Shown one piece after another: positions 42,662 through 49,787 of a stretch of DNA of 64,000 nt. The stretch's first letter is position 1. Each line of letters opens with the position of its first letter. Where the stretch lies: NCBI GenBank assembly GCA_944393245.1, contig CALXZM010000002.1, positions 124,001 to 188,000 of the forward strand, read 5' to 3'. Source of the DNA: an uncultured Alphaproteobacteria bacterium. GTDB taxonomy: Bacteria > Pseudomonadota > Alphaproteobacteria > Rs-D84. Under the pieces are notes generated by a model that saw only the letters and a program-made list of their open reading frames with translations, did not search any database and had not been told where the DNA came from. Made by a program: the position numbers and the translations under genes.

Positions 42662-43195
42662 TTAAACCCTTTCGACCTGTTCGAAATCCAATTCAACACT
42701 GGTTTCACGACCAAATACCAATATGGTTGCAGTCATTTTCTGTTTTACATTGTCCACTTCGGCCACAACGCCATTAAATCCAGAAAACGGCCCGTCGATT
42801 ACGTGCACTTCCTGGCCAACATCGTATGTGACATCTTCGGCGACAACACTGCCCTCTTCCACCTGTTTTAACAGACGGCGGGCCTCTTCTTCACTTACTG
42901 CAATTGGTTTATTTTTAGCACCCAAAAACATTACAACCTGGGGCATTAATTTTACCAGGGAAAACGTTTCATTATTCATAACCATCTGAACAACTATATA
43001 CCCCGGGAAAAACTTTTTTTCAGTCTTTACACGTTTGCCGGCCTTGATTTCCGTAATTTCACGCGTTGGAACCAAAATTTCGCCAAAATACGCATTCAGG
43101 CGACGTTTGTCTATTTGTTCGCGCAGGCCGCGCGCAACCTTGTCTTCGCACCCGGTATGAACGTTCACAACGAACCATTGCATTTTATCTTCCAT
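42662..43195 (-). CDS. nusG: Transcription antitermination factor NusG
   Basis: The protein is about 177 residues from the ATG at 43195 (AAAGGG 9 nt upstream); an ATG at 43183 is an alternative. The NGN domain begins MQWFVVNVHTGCEDKVARGLREQI, and the C-terminal KOW domain reads GQEVHVIDGPFSGFNGVVAEVD. It binds RNA polymerase at the beta' clamp and couples it to Rho or the ribosome. It starts 19 bp after the secE stop. Confidence 0.96.
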   Translation of the reverse strand: MEDKMQWFVVNVHTGCEDKVARGLREQIDKRRLNAYFGEILVPTREITEIKAGKRVKTEKKFFPGYIVVQMVMNNETFSLVKLMPQVVMFLGAKNKPIAVSEEEARRLLKQVEEGSVVAEDVTYDVGQEVHVIDGPFSGFNGVVAEVDNVKQKMTATILVFGRETSVELDFEQVERV

Positions 43196-43214
43196 CTCTA
43201 CACCCTTTGCCCGT

Positions 43215-43394
43215 TTAGAAAATCCAACCAACCAGCGCGTTCAGAATACTGTCAACCACAAAAAAGAACAACGCCGCAACACCAGAAAATACCAAAATCA
43301 TGATAGTTGCACGAATAACACTGTCACGTGATGGCCATACAATTTTAAACCATTCACTGCGCACAGATTTGATATAATCCAGTATTTTTTTCAT
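43215..43394 (-). CDS. secE: Preprotein translocase subunit SecE
   Basis: A 59-residue single-TM SecE: a short amphipathic helix (ILDYIKSVRSEWFKIVWPSRDSV) with the family WP-S/T motif, then one membrane helix (ATIMILVFSGVAALFFFVVDSIL). It is part of SecYEG in the inner membrane. The ATG at 43394 has only a weak ribosome site; codons upstream to 43514 run into the duplicated tRNA fragment and are not used. tRNA-Trp lies just upstream, the classic order. Confidence 0.93.
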   Translation of the reverse strand: MKKILDYIKSVRSEWFKIVWPSRDSVIRATIMILVFSGVAALFFFVVDSILNALVGWIF

Positions 43395-43436
43395 AAAAAA
43401 TCGCCCATATATTAATAAATCCCCAAAAATACGCCC

Positions 43437-43476
43437 CGCGTATTTTGAAAAATTTTGTGACAGGGGCAGAAGGAAT
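43437..43476 (-). repeat. Duplicated 3' fragment of tRNA-Trp plus flank
   Basis: A 40-bp direct repeat of 43621-43660 with 38 identities. It covers the tRNA-Trp 3' end from the T-loop through CCA and the next 21 nt. It lies 184 bp downstream of the true tRNA end and just upstream of secE. Confidence 0.85.
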
Positions 43477-43641
43477 GTTCGGCTTTGCCTTACCACTCGT
43501 ACGGATTTCGCCACGTTACACTTGCAAAATCCAACTCGTATGCGAACCCAACATATTACTTATTCGGGTTCAATTCCATCCGCCCACAGCAAAAATCCCA
43601 AAATTTTCCAAAACACGACCCGCGTATCTTGAAAAATTTTG

Positions 43642-43715
43642 TGGCAGGGGCAGAAGGAATCGAACCCTCATCCGCGGTTTTGGAGACCGATATTCTACCG
43701 TTGAACTATGCCCCT
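43642..43715 (-). tRNA. tRNA-Trp (CCA anticodon)
   Basis: A 74-nt cloverleaf. The acceptor stem AGGGGCA pairs with TGCCCCT, followed by discriminator G and an encoded CCA (complement of 43642-43644). The anticodon loop contains CCA, reading UGG. The T-arm is GGGTTCGATTCC. It is the first gene of the secE-nusG-rpl-rpoBC unit. Its 3' end, from the T-loop outward, is duplicated 184 bp downstream. Confidence 0.95.
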
Positions 43716-43767
43716 GTACGCCGTAGACCACCTGTCTGATGTACCGCCCGACCCCGCAGTCCGGGTA

Positions 43768-43795
43768 AAGATAGCACAACAATACAGAAAATCAA
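43768..43795 (-). promoter_or_regulatory. Promoter of tRNA-Trp / secE-rpoC transcript
   Basis: -35 TTGATT (43795-43790), 16-bp spacer, -10 TATCTT (43773-43768). A GC-rich start region follows, as is common at stringently controlled stable-RNA promoters. It lies 53 nt before the tRNA 5' end. Confidence 0.5.
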
Positions 43796-43885
43796 GCGGA
43801 AATTATTATACTTTTTTAATTTATTTTCTGCAAGCAGTTTTTGAATTAACCTTTTTATTTAATTATGTTTTTGTACACTTTTTAC

Positions 43886-43915
43886 TTGCGCAGGCCGTCG
43901 CTTTTTTTCTACAAT
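43886..43915 (+). promoter_or_regulatory. Candidate promoter of the virB8 operon
   Basis: -35 TTGCGC (43886-43891), 18-bp spacer, -10 TACAAT (43910-43915), giving a short leader to the TTG start at 43944. Confidence 0.45.
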
Positions 43916-43943
43916 CCACATATATAAGAAGGGGAGGAATCCA

Positions 43944-44633
43944 TTGCAACGCCGCGTAGAACCGCCTGTTTTGCTGTCCAGACTGATGATTTTTATATTC
44001 GCCGGAATGCTGGTTGTGTTGGGCGTGTTGGGGATAACGTTGTATAATATGTACCCATTGGATCGCCCCCAGGTGTTTTTTCTGATGTCGGCACCAAAAA
44101 ACGATTTGCAAATTGTTTTGGCTAAAATGATACCAAACGATGACGTGAATTTAGAAAACTTTAAACGGTCTTTTATTCGCGAATACATTCGGGCCAGAAA
44201 TGAAATCGTGCCAGATGCACGTGAAATGCGCACAAAGTGGAATAATGATGTCGACGGCGTGGTGTATGCATGGTCCACGCCAGAGGTATATGGTGATTTT
44301 ATCAAAACAAATATGTGGAACGCGTGGATGAGTGGCGTGCCTGATTTTGAATTTTCTTGTTCAGTTGAATTTGAAAATGGCGCCATCGAACCACGCAATC
44401 AACAAAACAACGAATACGCCATCAGTTTCCGCTATTTCTGTGCAGATAATGATAGACAGATGGACAAAAAAGAGTATAAAATAAAAATAAAACTGGATAT
44501 GGCGGATGGCACAGAAATGAAATGGGTCGACCGCTTGAACAACCCACTGGGAATTCGCGTTTCAGAATACACAGTTGAATCTGGGAACGGCGATCCATTG
44601 GATACTGGATATTTGGCGACATCTGCTGAATAA
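43944..44633 (+). CDS. virB8: VirB8-type T4SS inner-membrane protein
   Basis: A 229-residue protein starting at a TTG (43944) with AGGGGAGG 6 nt upstream; no ATG in frame fits. A single membrane helix (about residues 12-35) is followed by a periplasmic domain with the VirB8 pattern FIREYIRARNEIVPD, DVDGVVYAWSTPEVYGDF and the conserved C-terminal NPLGIRVSEYTV. VirB8 is an assembly and coupling component of type IV secretion in the inner membrane. DotI/IcmL has the same fold and is the alternative, but the NPLG-V-Y motif is typical of VirB8. It is first in a virB8-virB9-virB10 set; no ATPase or VirD4 gene is near. Confidence 0.78.
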   Translation: MQRRVEPPVLLSRLMIFIFAGMLVVLGVLGITLYNMYPLDRPQVFFLMSAPKNDLQIVLAKMIPNDDVNLENFKRSFIREYIRARNEIVPDAREMRTKWNNDVDGVVYAWSTPEVYGDFIKTNMWNAWMSGVPDFEFSCSVEFENGAIEPRNQQNNEYAISFRYFCADNDRQMDKKEYKIKIKLDMADGTEMKWVDRLNNPLGIRVSEYTVESGNGDPLDTGYLATSAE

Positions 44634-44662
44634 ACCAAAACCGCGAAACGGAAGGAATAGGT

Positions 44663-46213
44663 ATGACATTTGCAAAGGCTATAAAGTTAAACGTATCTAT
44701 ATTATGCATTGCAATGCTGTGTGGCAGTGCCGCGACGGCTGTGGATGCAGCAACCGGCATAAATTATGGAATTCAGGCGGCGTGGGATAATCCAACCGCC
44801 AATATGGCGGCCGGCAGTTTAAAGCCTGGATATGCACAATTGACCTGGTCCAAGGGCAGTGTTTTACCCATTAAATTACGTAATGGTATGACAACGTTGG
44901 TAACGTTACCAAATGGTGAAAAAATCGCAGATGCCGTTGTTGGAAATGACGGGCTGTTTTCAATTGATGCAACCCAGGGCGGCAGCACGATGTTCATTAC
45001 ACCGGTATCCAGCAACCAGGGTTCGGACACAAATCTGATTGTTACGGGTGAATCTGGAAATCAGTACATATTTTATCTGCGCAGTGAACCGTCTAATTCC
45101 AGTGAAATTACTTATTCCCAGGTTGATGTTTCGTTGGACGGCAATTCAACACTGCCAAATGCAACGGGCGCAACAAATGCGGTCGGCGGTTCTGCATCCA
45201 TATTTAAAAAGGTATCCAACGCATCCAGCACCGTTGGCGTTGACGGCGAAGATTATGGTTGGATAAAATCAATGAAAATTGACCCGTCTGAATTCCGGTT
45301 TGATTTGGATATATTCGTACCAAATCCAGATGATTATGTAATTGCACCCGAACGCGTATGGCGCGACCAGATATTCACATACATTGATTTCGGGGACAAG
45401 GTTATTTCTATGACCCAACGTCCGGTTGTATCCCTGTTGATAGAAGGTGGCGAATCGCCGGTCGGATTCCGTACCGATGGCGAAGATGGACGTCTGTTAA
45501 TAGTAGAGGCCGTTGGTGACATGGTTCTGCGCAGTGGGCAACGTATTGTGTGCATTAAAAAGCGCGAAAAACCGTTCTTGATTGCGGACACTGCATCTGT
45601 TATGGCATTGGCCGAGGCAAACGTTGCACAATCCATAATGTCCGGACAATCACTGAACAATATTGCATATACTGCGGATGTTAACGCAATTAATGCGTCT
45701 GCAAATGGATATACAACAACGCCCATGATGATTGGCAATATGCCGATGGGCACAACAAATGGGGCATATGCACCGGCAGGTTATGTAATACCGGCGGCGA
45801 ATTACGGCACATCAACCGGTGGTGGCAACGGTATTACAATGATTCCAACAGAACGTCTGACCGCGGGTTCGTTCCTGCCACAGTCCAACATTCCATTGAT
45901 TACCAGCAATCAAACCGGTGTTGCAATTGAATTGAAATCCGACACATCGGTTAAGGCCTTGGACGATTATTGGGCAAATCTGTTGGCAAAATTTAGCGGT
46001 GAAGATGGCCAGGGTATTTTGACCCCGTACAAGGATATGGTTTTCTATGCGGTTGACGAACAGGGTGTTGGTGATTTAGGTGCGGATTCGTCTGCGGCGC
46101 GTCTGTATCGGTTGCGCATTGGGCCATTGTCTGACGTTGCCACCGCCCAGGAATTGTGCAATAAACTGTTACAATTCAGCGGCACCAGTTGCAGTGTTGT
46201 GCGCGTGCAATAG
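44663..46213 (+). CDS. virB9: VirB9/TrbG-type T4SS protein with C-terminal SPOR-like domain
   Basis: A 516-residue protein with a signal peptide (cleavage near ATAVDA, residue 30). The conserved VirB9/CagX/TrbG domain is at about 229-299: APERVWRDQIFTYIDFG, ESPVGFRTDGEDGRLLIVEAVGDMVLRSGQ, closing with IVCIKK. A Gly/Asn/Met-rich linker follows. The last 45 residues (ARLYRLRIGPLSDVATAQELCNKLLQFSGTSCSVVRVQ, written as visible strand-helix-strand blocks) look like half a SPOR domain, which binds denuded peptidoglycan. Usual VirB9 is about 280 residues, so this is nearly double. GAAGGAAT lies before the ATG. It forms the outer part of the T4SS core complex. Its stop abuts an S23 cassette. Confidence 0.75.
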   Translation: MTFAKAIKLNVSILCIAMLCGSAATAVDAATGINYGIQAAWDNPTANMAAGSLKPGYAQLTWSKGSVLPIKLRNGMTTLVTLPNGEKIADAVVGNDGLFSIDATQGGSTMFITPVSSNQGSDTNLIVTGESGNQYIFYLRSEPSNSSEITYSQVDVSLDGNSTLPNATGATNAVGGSASIFKKVSNASSTVGVDGEDYGWIKSMKIDPSEFRFDLDIFVPNPDDYVIAPERVWRDQIFTYIDFGDKVISMTQRPVVSLLIEGGESPVGFRTDGEDGRLLIVEAVGDMVLRSGQRIVCIKKREKPFLIADTASVMALAEANVAQSIMSGQSLNNIAYTADVNAINASANGYTTTPMMIGNMPMGTTNGAYAPAGYVIPAANYGTSTGGGNGITMIPTERLTAGSFLPQSNIPLITSNQTGVAIELKSDTSVKALDDYWANLLAKFSGEDGQGILTPYKDMVFYAVDEQGVGDLGADSSAARLYRLRIGPLSDVATAQELCNKLLQFSGTSCSVVRVQ

Positions 46214-46218
46214 TAACT

Positions 46219-46242
46219 GGTTACTCGTAACTTGTTACTCGT
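46219..46242 (+). repeat. Left inverted-repeat end of the S23 cassette
   Basis: GGTTACTCGTAACTTGTTAC and the next 4 nt form a repeat end that matches the reverse complement of the right end (46531-46552) at 18 of 22 positions. It begins 6 nt after the virB9 stop. Confidence 0.65.
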
Positions 46243-46266
46243 GACCATATTCGTGGGGGGATAAAA

Positions 46267-46536
46267 ATGCTTGTGCAAAGTATGGATGTTTATAAAAAGG
46301 CACACATTTTAACACTTGATGTTTACAAATGCACAGGTGGTTTTCCGCACTCAAAAATTTACGGCATGGCATCAAAAATGCGTCGCGCAGCAATATCAAT
46401 AAATTCAAATGAGGTAGAAGGTGACACGCGATTTACGGTATATAAATCGAATATGGCCGAATACCTGATAAATAGCACGCAACAGACGGGGCAAATGCTT
46501 AGTGATATTATAAAAAAGCATACGATTAAAGAGTAA
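46267..46536 (+). CDS. S23-type four-helix-bundle protein (23S rRNA IVS-protein family)
   Basis: An 89-residue protein that matches the four-helix-bundle family first found in 23S rRNA intervening sequences: MDVYKKAHILTLDVYKCTGGFP, SKIYGMASKMRRAAISINSNEVEGDTR, then the last helices. The usual SNIAEG is SNEVEG here, and the C-terminus is short (the family is usually 110-125 residues). GGGGGG lies 6 nt before the ATG. It sits between virB9 and virB10 inside a unit bounded by inverted GTTACTC repeats, its own stop codon being within the right repeat. The function of the family is uncertain; relatives include Avd of diversity-generating retroelements. No reverse transcriptase is nearby. Confidence 0.8.
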   Translation: MLVQSMDVYKKAHILTLDVYKCTGGFPHSKIYGMASKMRRAAISINSNEVEGDTRFTVYKSNMAEYLINSTQQTGQMLSDIIKKHTIKE

Positions 46537-46552
46537 CGAGCAACGAGTAACG
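46531..46552 (+). repeat. Right inverted-repeat end of the S23 cassette
   Basis: GAGTAACGAGCAACGAGTAA and the next 2 nt; the inverse of the left end with 4 mismatches in 22. It ends 3 nt before the virB10 ATG, leaving no room for a usual ribosome site. Confidence 0.65.
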
Positions 46553-46555
46553 TAT

Positions 46556-49096
46556 ATGAACAAATTAAAAAAGCAATTTTCTGATTTACGCAAAAATACG
46601 CCAAAGCATATCCAGTGGCTGTTGTTGGCGGCGGCATTTGTTGTGGTGTTAATATTATTGACCCTGTTGCTGACACGTGGCGAAGAAGAAAAACTGGAAA
46701 ATGCAGATGATGTCGCAATAATATTAAATATTGCCCCAGATACCATTGACTGGGGGGCGGTAATTGTTGGCGAAACAGAAACTGAAACCATTAAAATTTC
46801 AGCCAATCAACCCGTTAAAATTATGGACGTTCGTTTGGGCGACGGGGCCAGCGGAATGGAAAAACCACAACAAAATTGTACCCCCATGGATCACATCGAT
46901 TCTGACATTCCATGTTCCGTTGTTTTGACGTACAAACCAACCACACCCGCCCAGGCACAGGCAGTTGACCTGTACATTGATTGGCGTGGGGCCAGTGAAC
47001 CGGATATTATGAAAAATACTGACCGCGTTGTGTTGGTATTGGGCGCAACGGCCCCTGAAATCCCAGAACCAGAACCCGTGGTAATTCCAGACCCAGAACC
47101 ATTAACACAAATTGAACCAATCGCCCCAGTAACAGAAAATGATACGATTGATTCCATTGCGTCGGAAACAATCGCCACGGTGACGGAACCAACTGCACCG
47201 ACATATCAACAGGAAATTATCAATGATATAGAATCTATTGCACCGTCATCTGGGTTTGCATTTGATACGGCGGAACAATATGCCCCAATAAATAATTATG
47301 ATTCTGAACCAGAATATGTTCGTCCGCCAGAGGCATGTTCTGACTTCGCAATGCCGGCATATAATTTGTCGGGTGTGCAAAGTGGATGGATTCGTCCCAG
47401 TGGTGGTGCGTACTATTTCCACCCTTTTTCTGATACAGAATGCAATAATCCGACCGGCGTATACAATCCTGATAATGGAATTATTACGGATATAAATAAT
47501 CCAGCGCAAAAAATTGGTACGGATGCTGAACACATTGGATACATAACAATACAAAATGGAACATTGCCGCAACTGTCAAATCCAGCAGTAACAAAAACAG
47601 TGAACAAGGCAGTTCAGCTGACCACTGATCAATTAAGGACCATAAACACGCCACAAGACAGCACTAAACTGCCGGGACTGCGTTTGAAACCTGCACCAGA
47701 AAGCGGGGTGATTATTGGCACCAGTGGTAGTGCGGTATTTTCATCCGACCCGTTTGACAGAAAATTTGTTCTGCGTCAATATAAACCAATTCCGGCAACA
47801 ATAGTATCAGAAGTACGCGCCGATCCATCATTGTATGGTTGTATGACAAACGCCCAAGGACAAGTGGAATGCACAGGTCAAACATTGCCCGTACGCGCAA
47901 CCGTTGACCGTAATGTTTATGCGGATGATGGCCGCACCGTTGTAATACCAACCGGTACATTAATGTTGGGATATGTTACCGGTGAATTGCCGGGGCCGTA
48001 TAAATCAATTGGTCGTATGCAAATAAATTGGTATCAATTTATATTGCCCAGTGGCGTTGAGTTTAATTTTAATACCACCAATGCACCGTTTTCCGGCGAT
48101 TCCCAGGGACGTGCCGGCGTACCCGGTCACGGCAGCACCGATTATGTTGAACAACTGGTTATGCCGATGCTGACGGCAATTGTGCCTGCGGCAGTGAACT
48201 TGATTGCACCAATTGCCGACACATTTGTAAATCAAATTGATTTGGACAATAACACCGTTGTACAAAGCGGTACGGTTCGTTCGTCTGAATTAGCCAAGCA
48301 AGAGGTTATTACCGCCTGGAACCAGGTGGCGCAAAAACTGATTGTTGATGCGTTGGATAATACGATTCCACCGTTCTCTATTGCCGCTGGTACACGTATA
48401 ACCGTATATTCACCGATGGATTTGGTTATTACCTGTGGTACTGGCAACAGCAAGGAATGTTCTGTTGAAACGGTTACTGCGGCAACAAAACCTGCCGACA
48501 ACAGCCGCAACCAACGTCAAGATGATTGGCGCACAAATATAAAAGCACTTCCAACAGTAAATTATTCAGATGGTTCGTGGACCGGTCAGGTACGTTCGTT
48601 CAATCTGGATAACTATTGTACTAAAAACACGGATGATGGTATGTGGGACATAGATCCAGATCTGACTGCAAAGGTTATTGCAGAATCCGGATATGATTAC
48701 AGAACCGTGTTGGCATACTGTCAATCACTGAATTATCAGGCAATCAGCAATGCCCAACAAGATGCATTGTATCAAAATCAACAAGAACAATTCCAAGCCA
48801 ATTATGGAACGGGTTCTTCGTTCAATACAGGTACGGGTTTAACCGGCATCAGCGGCAGCCAATCGTATAACGAAGACATATTGGGGCTGACATATGATGA
48901 CAGTGGCGCAATACAAAATCCGTTCGTTGATAATACCACGACAGGGGCCACCACAGAAACTGTCATCACATGCGAAGGTGGCGCACTGCCAGATGCAAAT
49001 GGTTGCTGTCCGGGTGAAATATATACCGATATGGGCGAACAGGGATTCAATTGTTGCCCAGAGGCCGGTGGTGATTGCTTTCCGCCGATACAGTGA
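46556..49096 (+). CDS. virB10: VirB10/TrbI-type T4SS protein, extended
   Basis: An 846-residue protein. A single membrane helix (residues 18-42) is followed by a periplasmic beta-domain (about 50-150, PDTIDWGAVIVGETETETIKISANQPV) that looks Ig/ASH-like, then a Pro/Glu/Thr-rich linker. The TrbI/VirB10 core is about residues 411-625: IPATIVSEVRAD, VRATVDRNVYADDGRTVVIPTGTLMLGYV, RMQINWYQFILPSGVEFNF and GSTDYVEQL. The C-terminal 200 residues end in a Cys-rich tail (CEGGALPDANGCCPGEI, NCCPEAGGDCFPP). VirB10 spans both membranes in the core complex. Canonical VirB10 is about 380-480 residues, so this is twice as long. There is no ribosome site before the ATG at 46556 because the S23 repeat abuts it. 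Confidence 0.78.
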   Translation: MNKLKKQFSDLRKNTPKHIQWLLLAAAFVVVLILLTLLLTRGEEEKLENADDVAIILNIAPDTIDWGAVIVGETETETIKISANQPVKIMDVRLGDGASGMEKPQQNCTPMDHIDSDIPCSVVLTYKPTTPAQAQAVDLYIDWRGASEPDIMKNTDRVVLVLGATAPEIPEPEPVVIPDPEPLTQIEPIAPVTENDTIDSIASETIATVTEPTAPTYQQEIINDIESIAPSSGFAFDTAEQYAPINNYDSEPEYVRPPEACSDFAMPAYNLSGVQSGWIRPSGGAYYFHPFSDTECNNPTGVYNPDNGIITDINNPAQKIGTDAEHIGYITIQNGTLPQLSNPAVTKTVNKAVQLTTDQLRTINTPQDSTKLPGLRLKPAPESGVIIGTSGSAVFSSDPFDRKFVLRQYKPIPATIVSEVRADPSLYGCMTNAQGQVECTGQTLPVRATVDRNVYADDGRTVVIPTGTLMLGYVTGELPGPYKSIGRMQINWYQFILPSGVEFNFNTTNAPFSGDSQGRAGVPGHGSTDYVEQLVMPMLTAIVPAAVNLIAPIADTFVNQIDLDNNTVVQSGTVRSSELAKQEVITAWNQVAQKLIVDALDNTIPPFSIAAGTRITVYSPMDLVITCGTGNSKECSVETVTAATKPADNSRNQRQDDWRTNIKALPTVNYSDGSWTGQVRSFNLDNYCTKNTDDGMWDIDPDLTAKVIAESGYDYRTVLAYCQSLNYQAISNAQQDALYQNQQEQFQANYGTGSSFNTGTGLTGISGSQSYNEDILGLTYDDSGAIQNPFVDNTTTGATTETVITCEGGALPDANGCCPGEIYTDMGEQGFNCCPEAGGDCFPPIQ

Positions 49097-49102
49097 TAAC
49101 AA

Positions 49103-49125
49103 AACCCGCCAAACGGCGGGTTTAT
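49103..49125 (+). terminator. Terminator of the virB8-B10 operon
   Basis: Stem AACCCGCC/GGCGGGTT, AAAC loop, T-rich 3' side, 6 nt after the virB10 stop. Confidence 0.8.
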
Positions 49126-49409
49126 TAATAATAAACATATTGAAATATAACAGGGGGTGAACTACTTATTTAATGCACAAAACATAATACGTACAAATAC
49201 AATTTAACAAATGCGCCATGTCGGCGCATTTTTATTTGTTCAAATCGAACAATTTTATTGAATTTGTCGATTCGCGAACAAAAGAAAAAAATCCAAAGAC
49301 GAATCGAATTTCTGATTCGTGTTTCAACCAACGGTTGTAACCTTTTACAGATTACAATTATTGGGTTATATATCCAAATCAGAAAACACAACAACAAGGA
49401 GATGAGAAA
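49126..49409 (+). promoter_or_regulatory. Structured AT-rich intergenic leader
   Basis: This gap holds a terminator-like hairpin at 49210-49234 (AATGCGCC/GGCGCATT, then TTTTA), an inverted repeat TTGTTC...GAACAA at 49236-49252, and ACGAATC...GATTCGT at 49299-49320. A good promoter follows, TTTACA (49344-49349) with 17-bp spacer and TATATA (49367-49372). The promoter serves the small gene at 49410. No reading frame is seen in the gap. Confidence 0.5.
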
Positions 49410-49754
49410 ATGACTTCACAAAACATACAAAACGCATACACCACAGAAAAATTTCAAAATGCTGAACAATTATGGTTCTGGTTTTTGTATTCTAAATCTG
49501 TGCAAAACGGATGTGCACGTAATAATGGTGCTTCACGACGCGTGTGCGAATTATTGGATATAGAAATGCTGATTACAAAATTGTATTTATCGGGGCAATT
49601 ATCCGATGAACAATTAAACGTTATGAAAAAATTTGGCGACCGCCGACGCGCACCACACCAATATATCTGGGCGGAAAATCGCGCCGCTGCATTATGGAAT
49701 GACGCAATGAAAACATTGGGGGCGGCGGCCGTTGCACGCGGTTGGATTGAATAA
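49410..49754 (+). CDS. Hypothetical protein, Trp-rich, alphaproteobacterial type
   Basis: A 114-residue protein with AAGGAGATGAG before the ATG. It is soluble and mostly helical, with NAEQLWFWFLYSKSVQNGCARN, the CELLDIEMLITKLYLSGQLSDEQLNVMKKFGDRRRAP stretch and a C-terminal WNDAMKTLGAAAVARGWIE. I recall this as a conserved alphaproteobacterial hypothetical family but cannot name a function. The promoter is just upstream. A second small gene follows 33 bp on and the pair end in a common terminator, so they are likely one operon. Confidence 0.75.
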   Translation: MTSQNIQNAYTTEKFQNAEQLWFWFLYSKSVQNGCARNNGASRRVCELLDIEMLITKLYLSGQLSDEQLNVMKKFGDRRRAPHQYIWAENRAAALWNDAMKTLGAAAVARGWIE

Positions 49755-49787
49755 AATATATTCATATTACAAGTTAAGGATATAATC

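Noticed and set aside
43445-43739. Plus-strand reading frames across the tRNA-Trp region
   Set aside because: They are translations of the antisense of tRNA-Trp and its duplicate, with no ribosome site.
46267-46536. Diversity-generating retroelement accessory gene (avd)
   Set aside because: No reverse transcriptase, template repeat or variable repeat is visible near it.
43944-49096. Dot/Icm (DotI-DotH-DotG) reading of the three secretion genes
   Set aside because: The NPLG-V-Y end of the first protein and the VirB9 LRSGQ-IVCI and TrbI motifs fit VirB8/9/10 better, though the folds are related.
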